Source of the DNA: an uncultured Collinsella sp.
GTDB lineage: Bacteria; Actinomycetota; Coriobacteriia; Coriobacteriales; Coriobacteriaceae
Length of the DNA stretch: 6,683 nucleotides
Direction of reading: 5' to 3'
NCBI GenBank assembly: GCA_937950415.1
Contig: CALFDL010000283.1
Span: 1-6,683, forward strand
This document shows positions 1 to 6,584 of this stretch, in pieces. Numbering within the stretch: the first letter of the stretch is position 1; every line of letters starts with the position of its first letter. The translations under genes and the position numbers were made by a program. Under the pieces are notes generated by a model that had not been told where the DNA came from, did no database searches, and saw only the letters and a program-made list of their open reading frames with translations.

Positions 1-62
1 CATCGACCGGGTGCCCCGCTTTTCTTGGAGGGTTCTCTAGTAACTTTTTCAAACCCAATGAT

Positions 63-150
63 CATCAGGTCGGTAGGCCTGCGCGTCACTCGCTACGGAG
101 GCAGTACGCCATTGAGCAAGGGGGGGCAATTATTTTTCACGGCGACCTCC
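63..150 (-). pseudogene. Possible broken third gene of the pilin operon (partial)
   Basis: Directly after the backbone pilin stop codon, the minus strand has GGAGGT (145-150), five bases, then a GTG start (138-140). It opens a frame beginning V-K-N-N-C-P-P-L-L and stopping at TAG (93-95) after 15 codons. The codons include a run of seven C (plus-strand G at 120-126). After the TAG the same frame has no further stop to the window edge, with an ATG at 63-65. Class C sortase genes often sit exactly here, and a short Lys/Asn-rich start before a hydrophobic stretch would suit one. However, the residues after the TAG are polar and basic, and I recognise no sortase sequence. It could be a nonsense or frameshift remnant, a deletion junction, or a fortuitous start. 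What is seen is the ribosome binding site, start and stop; a lost gene is inference. Confidence 0.3.
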
Positions 151-1779
151 TCATCGCTTGATGACGAGTGCGACAACAATAGCCGCCACTCCGATGGCAG
201 CCAAAACCGCCACCAACACCAACGTTCTATCTCCCGTCGAGGGCATAAAGCCTCGACTTGCTTCTTTGCTTGGGATGTTGAGCACCGACAGCTCAATCGA
301 ACCCGTCCCGGCATCGGCGGTATCAACCCGCAGAGGGCTTTCGGCCGACACGGTCACTTTGGGCTTCGCGGCGGCTACTTGCTCGACGTCCAGGCCATCG
401 ACCGCAACCGTCACCGTTCGTTTGCCTCCAAAGGCGGTGTAGCCCTTGGGCGCGGCGATCTCCTCGACGGCATAGATGCCCGCATCCACGCCGTTCAGCT
501 CCACGCACCCGTCTTCGCCAGATACGACATACGCATCGGCATTCGTAGTCCACGTACCGTCAGCCGCCAGCGTGCGACCGCGGTCATCAGTGATGCGCAA
601 CTTGGCGCCCGCAAGGAACTTGTCATCGGAGCTTGAACGCTTGATAAGGCTGAGTCCCCAGGTGTAGGCCGTCGCATCATCGCTCGGCGTGCGGGTGAAG
701 CCGGCGTCGCCGGACTGGTCGGCAAAGGGAGAGCGCGGGTAGCGCAGGTAGACCTCGTTGGGGTTGCCCTTGGTAACGCCCCGATTGCAGTTGACCCCCA
801 ACGGCGCGTTGTAGACAGCAACCACACGGGCACCCTCGGCGAAGGCGTCGGCCCCGCCGAGCGCGGCGATGAGGTCGCCGGTGCGCACGGTGAAGGTGCT
901 CCCCTCGACAGAGACCTTGCACTGTAAAGTTATGTCTGTCCACCCTTTAGCCGGCGTCGAGCTGACGTTGCCGTCCTCACATGCGACCGCACCGAAGCCG
1001 CCCTCGGCGCCCGCCGCCACGTACACATGCATGCTCGCGGCGACCTTGGAGGGGTCGAGCCCCGCGCTCATGGTGTCGACGAACCGCACCGTATAGGTGT
1101 CGTAGGCGGTAAGACCCGCGGGGACCGTGGCCGAGAGGCGCCAGTACAGGTCGTCGGCGACCGTGGCGTCGGCGGCCTTCTGCCAGGCGGCGGTGCTGTC
1201 CTCCATCACGTGCTTAGCGACCTTGGGGGTCGCGGCCTTGGGCTTGACGGTGACGGCGCTGCCGCCCACCAGGGCCATGATCGGCGCGGTGCCGGCCTCG
1301 TCCTGGGCGATGGCATCGTCGTCGGCAACGATGAGCCAGTAGCCACAGGGCAGCTCGGCCGTCGTGCCCGCATTAAGGGCCACGGACACGGCACCAGAGC
1401 TCTGGAGGGAAAGAGCGAGCTGTGCGCTCAGCGCGCTCGTAAGGTGGGAATCGGTGTTGAGCCACTCGGCAGCTTCCTGCGCGGTGGTCTGGGATTTGGA
1501 CATGCCGGCGCTGTGCAGCAAAGGCAGCGCGGCGTCGCGCACGGCGTCGCTTGCCCAGGCAAGGTCGGTAGCGATCTTGGCGTCGTTGTCGCCGTCGACG
1601 ACGTTGGCGCTAAAGATCTGGTAGGCGTCGTAGCTGCTCGCTACGGTGCCGCTCACCGTGATGGAGCCATTCGAGGTCGGCGCGGCCTGCGCGGAAGCGG
1701 GGAACACAACCGCGCAGGTGCCGATCAGGAGGGCGAGCAGCGCAAACAAGATCGGGAAGGAGCTAACTTTCTTATTCAC
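151..1779 (-). CDS. Backbone (shaft) pilin, sortase-anchored, isopeptide D2 and SpaA-like domains
   Basis: Predicted 542-residue major subunit of a sortase-assembled pilus, exported and then linked covalently into the shaft and cell wall. I chose the GTG at 1777-1779 because AAGGGAGGTGA lies eight bases upstream and a signal peptide follows (basic MNKK, hydrophobic to about residue 28, cleavage near AQA-A at 31-33). Residues 38-175 form a D1-type domain with a YDAYQIF start. The pilin motif VTVKPK is at 176-181, with Lys181 the likely polymerising lysine. A fimbrial D2 domain (about 182-350) has candidate isopeptide residues Lys189, Asp235 and Asn341. The SpaA/Cna-B-like domain (about 373-505) has Lys380, an E-box YAVEEIAAPKGY with Glu440, and Asn501. 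The C-terminus has MPSTG (512-516), a membrane helix and a Lys-Arg tail. The length is normal for backbone pilins. It overlaps the upstream adhesin gene by 8 bases, so translation is probably coupled. Five cysteines in the exported part are unusual. Bond partners are assigned by family analogy. Confidence 0.9.
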   Translation of the reverse strand: MNKKVSSFPILFALLALLIGTCAVVFPASAQAAPTSNGSITVSGTVASSYDAYQIFSANVVDGDNDAKIATDLAWASDAVRDAALPLLHSAGMSKSQTTAQEAAEWLNTDSHLTSALSAQLALSLQSSGAVSVALNAGTTAELPCGYWLIVADDDAIAQDEAGTAPIMALVGGSAVTVKPKAATPKVAKHVMEDSTAAWQKAADATVADDLYWRLSATVPAGLTAYDTYTVRFVDTMSAGLDPSKVAASMHVYVAAGAEGGFGAVACEDGNVSSTPAKGWTDITLQCKVSVEGSTFTVRTGDLIAALGGADAFAEGARVVAVYNAPLGVNCNRGVTKGNPNEVYLRYPRSPFADQSGDAGFTRTPSDDATAYTWGLSLIKRSSSDDKFLAGAKLRITDDRGRTLAADGTWTTNADAYVVSGEDGCVELNGVDAGIYAVEEIAAPKGYTAFGGKRTVTVAVDGLDVEQVAAAKPKVTVSAESPLRVDTADAGTGSIELSVLNIPSKEASRGFMPSTGDRTLVLVAVLAAIGVAAIVVALVIKR

Positions 1780-4700
1780 GACGCTCACCTCCCTTCGCAT
1801 TCGCCTTGCGACGAATGTGCATCCAGGCCGCAACAGCGCAAAGCACCGCCGCGCCGGCAAGGTACGTCAGAGTGACGCCCGACATACCAGAAAGGGGCAA
1901 AGAGGTGGAGTAGGTGTTGGTGAAGGTGGGGGTGGAGGTTTCGGTGAGGTTCAGTTCTTCGGCACCGACGTCTGCTTTCCAGTTGCCATCGGAGCCAACG
2001 GTTCCCTTCTTGTAGGTCACCGCACAGTCGATTCCTCCTTTGGTGTTATCCGTTGCCACAACCTTGAACCTATAGACCGACTGATCAAACTTGTAATGCG
2101 GATAGGTCGAGCTTTCCTTCTTCTCGCGCACGTAGTACGTGAAGGTCTTGGAGGCGCCACGGCCAGTAGAGTCGGTCTTGAGCTTGTCGAGTTGATCGAG
2201 TTTGTACTCAATCTCGTCGAAGCTCCGGGTCTGAGACTTCTTGCCGTCGGCAGTGGTGGTAATCACGCCGTTGGGGTCGGTCATAACCGTCTTGGCACTA
2301 TCGAAGTTCTCGTTATCCGCAAACTCGAGCGTGAACTTCTTCATCTCGCCACCCTCAACGACCTTAGTCGCCGCAGGCTTCCAGGAGCCGCTAGAGGTAT
2401 AGGACACGATTCTGTTGGTAAAGGTCGGCTTATCATCGTTGCCGATAGTAACCGTAGCCGTTGTGTTGTCCTCTGAGCACCCAACGGAATAGTCTCCGGG
2501 ACTAAGTTGCACGAAGTCCTTATTGTCCTCGGCCTTTTTATAGACGACTACCGTTTTTACCTTGTAATATTTAATCGTGAACCCCATGAGCGTTTCAGAG
2601 TGGGATGCATCGTCCTCAACTGTTGCCTCGATCTTGTAAATTGTCTTATCGAATTTGGTGTCTAATTCGTTTTGGCCGCTGATGGGTTCCTCAACGAGAT
2701 AGAAAACGTATTGCCCTGAAGAATAGTCCTTGCCAGAGTCGAAGGTGATACTGCCGCTTGATTGATCAACAGTCGCCTCACCCGCACCACTGCAATCGCC
2801 CATATCTAATGTGCCGTCATCTTTCCAAGAAGGTGCCTTGGTACCGTTAACCTCCTGGCGCAGCAGCTGAAACTTGTACTCGTGCCCATTAAGGCTTTGC
2901 TTGACTTCCTTTGCATCCACAAGCGCCTTAGTGGCGATGAGTTTCATGCTCGGGTAAACCCTCAGATCACTGACCTCGCCAACGACAAGATCGCCGTTGG
3001 TCATGATGCCGCCACCGTGGGTGTAGGAGTAGTTACCGCTGATGATGGTCGTAGCTGCCTCTTGCGCCTTTTCTATGGCATCTTTGGTCGGATGGGCCTC
3101 CAAGCCGAACATGTACTTGGCCTCGGCGCCGCCATTAGGATCGATGGTGATTTTCTGGCCATCGCAGGTACCTTTCCAGCCAGCAGAACGATTGCCGAGC
3201 ATCTTGCCGAGAACGACTGCGACCGTCTTTTCGCTGCCCTTCTTGCGCACGAGGAAGAAATCCTTGTGACCCTCATTTTTGAAGTCATCGGTAATGTACT
3301 CAGAATCCTTAAAATCTTTGTCCTGATCCTTGCCATCACCACCGGCGGAGAAGTGCTTGCCATGATCCGTATTGCTGTAGATTGCGGCACCCTTTGAGTG
3401 CGAGACAATCGTCTCGCCCGTGGGGCAGGCACCGATGCCACCACCCCAGCCGCCGGCCTCATTATCAGTAATCAGCGTCCTTACGATGTTAAGCTTGCCG
3501 CCCTTCTGAATAAAGACGCCACCGCCGCCCCAGTCGCCACCGCGATCTTCGGTGCTACCCGTATTCGTCTTATTGTTCGTAATGTAAACCCTGCCAGTAT
3601 CACTGGCGTTAATTGTTGCCATCGTGCCGGCGCTGTCGCCGCCCGCGACACGCAGACCGCCGCCTTCGGCGTTATCGGCAACATTGCCGGCAATCGTACC
3701 GCCAGTCATATTAAAAGTGATTTTCTCGATCTCGCCGTCGTTATCTTTATCATAAAAACCAGCGTAGACGCCACCGCCAGCCTCATAGGAATAGTTGGCC
3801 GTAACGAAGCCGCCCGTTAAGTTAAGCGTGCCATCGTGCGTACATGCAATGCCACCACCACCGAGCAGGCCATTGTTGCCAAAGTGTTCAATATCTGTGA
3901 TGTGAGCATCGACTCGATTGTTGGTTATACAGGCAGAACCGCTAATGGTAACGTTTGCGCCCTTGGTATAAACACCGCCACCGTAGCCACCGTCGCGGGT
4001 GTTTTCACCATTGTTGATGGGATTTCCATACGTAGCGTTGCCAGAGATAATTCCGCCCGCAAGGTTCAGGGTGGCTCCAAAGTCAGCAAAGATGCCGCCG
4101 CCAGCAGCCGCCTTGTTTCCCGCGACCACACCGCCTGTCATTTCGAGTTTGGGATTCGTGCCCGCTATGCACAGGCCACCGCCCCAGCCACCGCCGTTGC
4201 CGTTGGTGACGTAACCGCCTTCGATTTTGACCGTACCCTCGGAATAAATCACATGACCGTCGTTACTCAGGTTGGCAGCTGTGGTAATCATGCCGCCCTT
4301 GAGATTGAGTATGCCGCCCGCTTTAACGTTGACCACATACTTTACGGAACCGCTTTCCGACGCCGCATCGATAGCGCCAAAGCCCGTAACAACATGCTCG
4401 TACGTAGTCTCGGTGGTGCCAGGTTCATCTGTATTGGGCGTGCTCTTAGTCTCATAGTAAGTAAGACTCTCAGGAGTGCCGTTATTAGAGCCGCTTCCCT
4501 TTTTCCACTCCATACTCGCAGGCTGACCCGCCGGCGTATTGGCCGTATCGACCGGTCTTGGTACATCCTTTGTTTTTTTGTTTAAATCCTCGATAGTGAG
4601 TGTGGCTCCGTTTTCGACCAGAAAGAAGGAGTCTAAGCCGCCAGAACGGTTACAGAGCATGTTGCCGTTAAGATCGATGGTGGTGTTTTTGCTGATAGTG

Positions 4701-5194
4701 ATCCGCTTATCCGAATAGGCATAATCCGTCAGTCGGAACTTGCCGCCAGTGGTAAATTTCCCAGCAACGTCGCCGCTTACCTCGGTATAGTCATCGGCAC
4801 TGACGGTGGCGGGAGCGTTCGCGTTTTCATCGTTATTCTCATCATCCGCAAGCTGTGCGTCGGAAGGCTGTGCGGCGCCCTTGGCCTCCACGCTATCGGC
4901 AGTCGAGCCCGCAGCAGCGGCGTCTTCGCTCACGCCACCCTCGGTCTCGCCGCTATTCAGCTTTTCGGTATCCCCGTTGGCAGTGTTGTCTACATCAGTG
5001 GGCTCACTTGGGGAATCCCCCGTCACAGTTTTCTCGGCTGCACCCGCCTGGGCATCGTTGGCAATGGCCTGCGAGATCGGAGGCATGACGAGCGACAGTA
5101 CCAGGCTCAACACGGAGGCTCCGCACAAAACGCCTGCCAGCACACGGCGTGTCGCTTTATTACTCTGCTTAGTTTTTTCTGAATTCGCTTTCAT
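1772..5194 (-). CDS. Large beta-helix surface adhesin / ancillary tip pilin with two Spy0128-like domains and LPLSG anchor
   Basis: A 1140-residue exported, wall- or pilus-anchored protein, probably the tip or ancillary adhesin. The ATG start has GGGGAGGAG six bases upstream. The signal peptide has a basic start and hydrophobic core (about 18-37), with cleavage near 43-48. An acidic Ala/Asp/Glu/Thr-rich linker runs from about 48 to 135. Residues 137-745 look like a right-handed beta-helix with about nine rungs of the type GG-x-I-x-GN followed by GGG. It is interrupted by a Thr/Pro/Ser-rich insert (about 205-265), a DxDxDGxI calcium-type loop (482-489) and a charged insert (about 610-715). Two Spy0128/FctA isopeptide domains follow: about 752-930 (Lys756, Glu835 or Glu836, Asn927 in FTNR) and about 938-1096 (Lys944, Glu1024, Asn1093 in FTNT). 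LPLSG (1099-1103), a membrane helix and a basic tail end the protein. Its base composition is nearer 50 percent GC than its neighbours. The ligand is unknown. The tip role is inferred from its size, gene order and family precedent. Confidence 0.85.
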   Translation of the reverse strand: MKANSEKTKQSNKATRRVLAGVLCGASVLSLVLSLVMPPISQAIANDAQAGAAEKTVTGDSPSEPTDVDNTANGDTEKLNSGETEGGVSEDAAAAGSTADSVEAKGAAQPSDAQLADDENNDENANAPATVSADDYTEVSGDVAGKFTTGGKFRLTDYAYSDKRITISKNTTIDLNGNMLCNRSGGLDSFFLVENGATLTIEDLNKKTKDVPRPVDTANTPAGQPASMEWKKGSGSNNGTPESLTYYETKSTPNTDEPGTTETTYEHVVTGFGAIDAASESGSVKYVVNVKAGGILNLKGGMITTAANLSNDGHVIYSEGTVKIEGGYVTNGNGGGWGGGLCIAGTNPKLEMTGGVVAGNKAAAGGGIFADFGATLNLAGGIISGNATYGNPINNGENTRDGGYGGGVYTKGANVTISGSACITNNRVDAHITDIEHFGNNGLLGGGGIACTHDGTLNLTGGFVTANYSYEAGGGVYAGFYDKDNDGEIEKITFNMTGGTIAGNVADNAEGGGLRVAGGDSAGTMATINASDTGRVYITNNKTNTGSTEDRGGDWGGGGVFIQKGGKLNIVRTLITDNEAGGWGGGIGACPTGETIVSHSKGAAIYSNTDHGKHFSAGGDGKDQDKDFKDSEYITDDFKNEGHKDFFLVRKKGSEKTVAVVLGKMLGNRSAGWKGTCDGQKITIDPNGGAEAKYMFGLEAHPTKDAIEKAQEAATTIISGNYSYTHGGGIMTNGDLVVGEVSDLRVYPSMKLIATKALVDAKEVKQSLNGHEYKFQLLRQEVNGTKAPSWKDDGTLDMGDCSGAGEATVDQSSGSITFDSGKDYSSGQYVFYLVEEPISGQNELDTKFDKTIYKIEATVEDDASHSETLMGFTIKYYKVKTVVVYKKAEDNKDFVQLSPGDYSVGCSEDNTTATVTIGNDDKPTFTNRIVSYTSSGSWKPAATKVVEGGEMKKFTLEFADNENFDSAKTVMTDPNGVITTTADGKKSQTRSFDEIEYKLDQLDKLKTDSTGRGASKTFTYYVREKKESSTYPHYKFDQSVYRFKVVATDNTKGGIDCAVTYKKGTVGSDGNWKADVGAEELNLTETSTPTFTNTYSTSLPLSGMSGVTLTYLAGAAVLCAVAAWMHIRRKANAKGGERRE
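1785..1795 (-). promoter_or_regulatory. Ribosome binding site deciding the GTG start of the backbone pilin
   Basis: The minus strand reads AAGGGAGGTGA, a near-perfect match to the 16S rRNA tail, eight bases before GTG at 1777-1779. It lies inside the last codons of the adhesin gene, whose TAA stop (1772-1774) lies after the GTG. Ribosomes finishing the adhesin would be positioned to restart on the pilin. Upstream ATG codons in the same frame lie inside the adhesin gene and give no signal peptide at the N-terminus. Confidence 0.85.
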
Positions 5195-5200
5195 CGATGT

Positions 5201-5209
5201 CTCCTCCCC
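5201..5209 (-). promoter_or_regulatory. Ribosome binding site of the adhesin gene
   Basis: The minus strand reads GGGGAGGAG, six bases before the ATG at 5192-5194. The encoded protein then begins with a canonical basic and hydrophobic signal peptide, which confirms the start. Confidence 0.85.
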
Positions 5210-5283
5210 AAGAGACCGCGATCTTGCTCTTTCCCTATCAAACGTATCTGTGCAATCTGTAATTGCGCTCGTTTAGTAATGCA

Positions 5284-5313
5284 ATTATAACGATTGTTTA
5301 AACATCTGAGCAA
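5284..5313 (-). promoter_or_regulatory. Main promoter of the pilin operon
   Basis: The minus strand carries a perfect -10 box TATAAT (5284-5289), and 18 bases upstream a partial -35 box TTGCTC (5308-5313), four of six matches. Transcription would start near 5277, leaving a leader of about 80 bases before the adhesin start codon. The flanks are AT-rich. This is the best sigma-70-type promoter in the intergenic region and is well placed to drive both pilin genes. Confidence 0.65.
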
Positions 5314-5326
5314 CAAAACCGACATT

Positions 5327-5356
5327 TTTGTAGCGAGTTCTCAATTCTCTTGACAA
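5327..5356 (-). promoter_or_regulatory. Possible second, weaker upstream promoter for the pilin operon
   Basis: The minus strand has TTGTCA (5351-5356) and, 18 bases on, TACAAA (5327-5332), matching the -10 consensus at four of six positions. In AT-rich DNA such matches arise easily, so this is only a candidate alternative start. Confidence 0.22.
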
Positions 5357-5490
5357 TTGCTCGGATTTGCCTTCGTTTATTCGCTATCTATTTTTTGTTT
5401 CTGCTGGTAATTTAGTTGCGTATTATTTTTTAATGGCATTAGATTTATTTGCACAACATTTTGCTCAAGAGTAAACATCCTGTAAACAGT

Positions 5491-5517
5491 CGAAAATTGA
5501 CCATGAGCTGTAGGTCA
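5491..5517 (-). terminator. Weak candidate terminator for the HAD gene transcript
   Basis: On the minus strand, TGACC (5513-5517) and GGTCA (5498-5502) form a 5-bp stem with a 10-base loop, followed by ATTTTCG. The stem is short, the T-run has only four bases, and it lies about 180 bases past the HAD stop codon. It is the only hairpin followed by T-rich sequence in this gap, but the support is weak. Confidence 0.22.
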
Positions 5518-5535
5518 TTTACCGGGAGAAATACC

Positions 5536-5573
5536 CTACCAAACTGATGAGAATAGCTTTAACTCATCGGTAG
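5536..5573. repeat. Inverted repeat / hairpin in the intergenic region
   Basis: Read on the plus strand, CTGATGAG (5544-5551) pairs with CTCATCGG (5563-5570) over eight base pairs including one T-G wobble, around an 11-base loop. Alternatively, GATGAG/CTCATC stacks on an outer stem CTACC (5536-5540) with GGTAG (5569-5573). No T-run follows on either strand, so it is not a standard terminator. It may be a protein-binding palindrome or an RNA structure. Confidence 0.45.
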
Positions 5574-5698
5574 TCAGAAGCGTAATGTTCAGACAACCAT
5601 ATTGGTATTTGCGCGCAGATTGCAGGCATCAACTCGCCCAAATCGCCTGAGGCCACCGCAAAGGCGCCTATCCCCATTGTGGCGGTTCTCCCCCGGCG

Positions 5699-6520
5699 CT
5701 ACAGCAGATGCTCCTCGATAAAGATCGCGATGCCGTCTTTGTCGTTGCTCGCGGTTACAAAATCAGCTGCGGCGCGGGTGGCGTCGCTGCCGTTTGCCAT
5801 GGCCACGCCCACGCCGGCGTCGGCCACCATGCAGGTGTCGTTATCGGCATCGCCAAACACGCAAATGTTCTCGAGCTCCATGTCGTTGAGCTCCGCCACG
5901 CGCACAAGGCCGCGCGTCTTGGACACGCGCGGATCCATGAACTCGTAGAGCCGCTGCGTGGTTTGCAGAGCCGCCGCCTTAACAGTGTTATCGGCAAACG
6001 TCGACGCCCGCTCAATCACCCGCGGCATTACCTCGGGCGCCATGGTAAACATCACCTTGGGCTGCGCCTCGCGCAAAAACTCGGCAAAATCGACCACCTG
6101 GTAGGGCACGCCGTCGACGCGCGACAGGTGCTCGACGCACGCGTTGCTCTCGGGCACGTAGAACACGCCGTCTCGGGGGCAGACGGGCGTTGCTGGAAGG
6201 TCCGCCATGTGCTTGCAAATGCGCGCGATGGTCTCGCCCGGCAGCGGATAACTCAGCTCGTTGATGTCATGCGCGCGGTCGATGACCTCGGCGCCACCGC
6301 AGCCCACCATCACGTCTACCAGGCCTTCGATGCCCCAGAGCTCGTACATGGCCTCGGTCGCGTGGGCGTCGCGCCCGGTGCACAGGCCAAAGAGCACGCC
6401 GCGCTCGCGCAGGGCGCGGATCGCCGCCACGGTGCGCGGGGACACCGTGTGCCGGCTCGTGAGCAGCGTGCCGTCGATATCGCAGAACACGGCTTTGATG
6501 TGGCTGAAGGTGGTGTCCAT
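5699..6520 (-). CDS. Cof-type HAD-IIB family phosphatase
   Basis: A 273-residue cytosolic, magnesium-dependent phosphatase of the haloacid dehalogenase superfamily, subfamily IIB (Cof/YidA-like). These enzymes hydrolyse sugar phosphates, flavin mononucleotide or other small phosphoesters; the substrate here cannot be read from sequence. All four HAD motifs are present. Motif I is DIDGTLL with nucleophile Asp14 and acid/base Asp16. Motif II is Thr48 in CTGR. Motif III is Lys201 in SKTRG. Motif IV is GDADND (223-228). The cap domain lies between motifs II and III (about 80-190). The ending, with VAMANGS, AADFVTASND and GIAIFIEE, is typical. The ATG at 6518-6520 is chosen because AGAAAGG precedes it and HAD motif I starts at the expected distance. 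The frame stays open upstream to 6658, but that would run into the insertion-sequence end. It is complete and GC-rich, ends in TAG, and looks unrelated to the pilin operon. Confidence 0.93.
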   Translation of the reverse strand: MDTTFSHIKAVFCDIDGTLLTSRHTVSPRTVAAIRALRERGVLFGLCTGRDAHATEAMYELWGIEGLVDVMVGCGGAEVIDRAHDINELSYPLPGETIARICKHMADLPATPVCPRDGVFYVPESNACVEHLSRVDGVPYQVVDFAEFLREAQPKVMFTMAPEVMPRVIERASTFADNTVKAAALQTTQRLYEFMDPRVSKTRGLVRVAELNDMELENICVFGDADNDTCMVADAGVGVAMANGSDATRAAADFVTASNDKDGIAIFIEEHLL

Positions 6521-6574
6521 GGGGGCCTTTCTGGGTTGTGCGGTGGTGTGGGGTGTATTCGCAAACGGCGTACA

Positions 6575-6584
6575 TGGTATACCA
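6575..6584. promoter_or_regulatory. Palindrome TGGTATACCA, possible operator
   Basis: TGGTATACCA is a perfect 10-base palindrome overlapping the putative -10 box of the HAD gene. Several GntR-family repressors bind short GTATAC-centred palindromes, so a repressor site is plausible. A 10-base palindrome by itself is not rare, and no repressor gene lies nearby. Confidence 0.3.

Larger units (their letters stand above)
5195..5698. other. Long AT-rich intergenic region between the HAD gene and the pilin operon
   Basis: This stretch of 504 bases holds no convincing gene. Counting rows by hand, 5281-5520 is about 34 percent GC (81 of 240), far below the flanking genes. It contains the pilin operon promoter, a direct repeat GTAAACA at 5471 and 5482, a small hairpin at 5498-5517 and a longer hairpin at 5536-5573. 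The part next to the HAD gene (about 5600-5698) is GC-rich again and shows no clear intrinsic terminator. The length and AT-richness suggest a regulated promoter region, but no known operator is recognised. Confidence 0.7.

Noticed and set aside
1..25. Sequence ending CCGGGTGCCCCGCTTTT at the left edge looks like the 3' end of a tRNA
   Set aside because: No placement gives a proper T-loop, stem and acceptor arm within the visible bases.
1780..1860. Longer N-terminus for the backbone pilin (ATG at 1860 or 1800)
   Set aside because: It would place extra residues ahead of the signal peptide, and the ATG at 1800 is too close to its own ribosome binding site, which lies after it; the GTG at 1779 is spaced correctly.
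1027..1875. Long plus-strand open frame opposite the backbone pilin
   Set aside because: It is the antisense shadow of a GC-rich gene: rich in Gly, Arg, His and Val, with no ribosome binding site or domain, while the minus strand has clear domain motifs.
5350..5355. Perfect TTGACA -35 box on the plus strand in the AT-rich gap
   Set aside because: No acceptable -10 box lies 16-19 bases downstream, and no plus-strand gene follows in the gap.
5544..5570. CTGATGAG resembles the hammerhead ribozyme core
   Set aside because: The required GAAA after stem II and a third stem with a cleavage site are absent; the match is simply one arm of a plain hairpin.
5640..5698. GC-rich imperfect inverted repeats just after the HAD stop, as a possible terminator
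   Set aside because: The stem CCACCGC/GTGGCGG has a mismatch, a long loop and no T-run on the minus strand.
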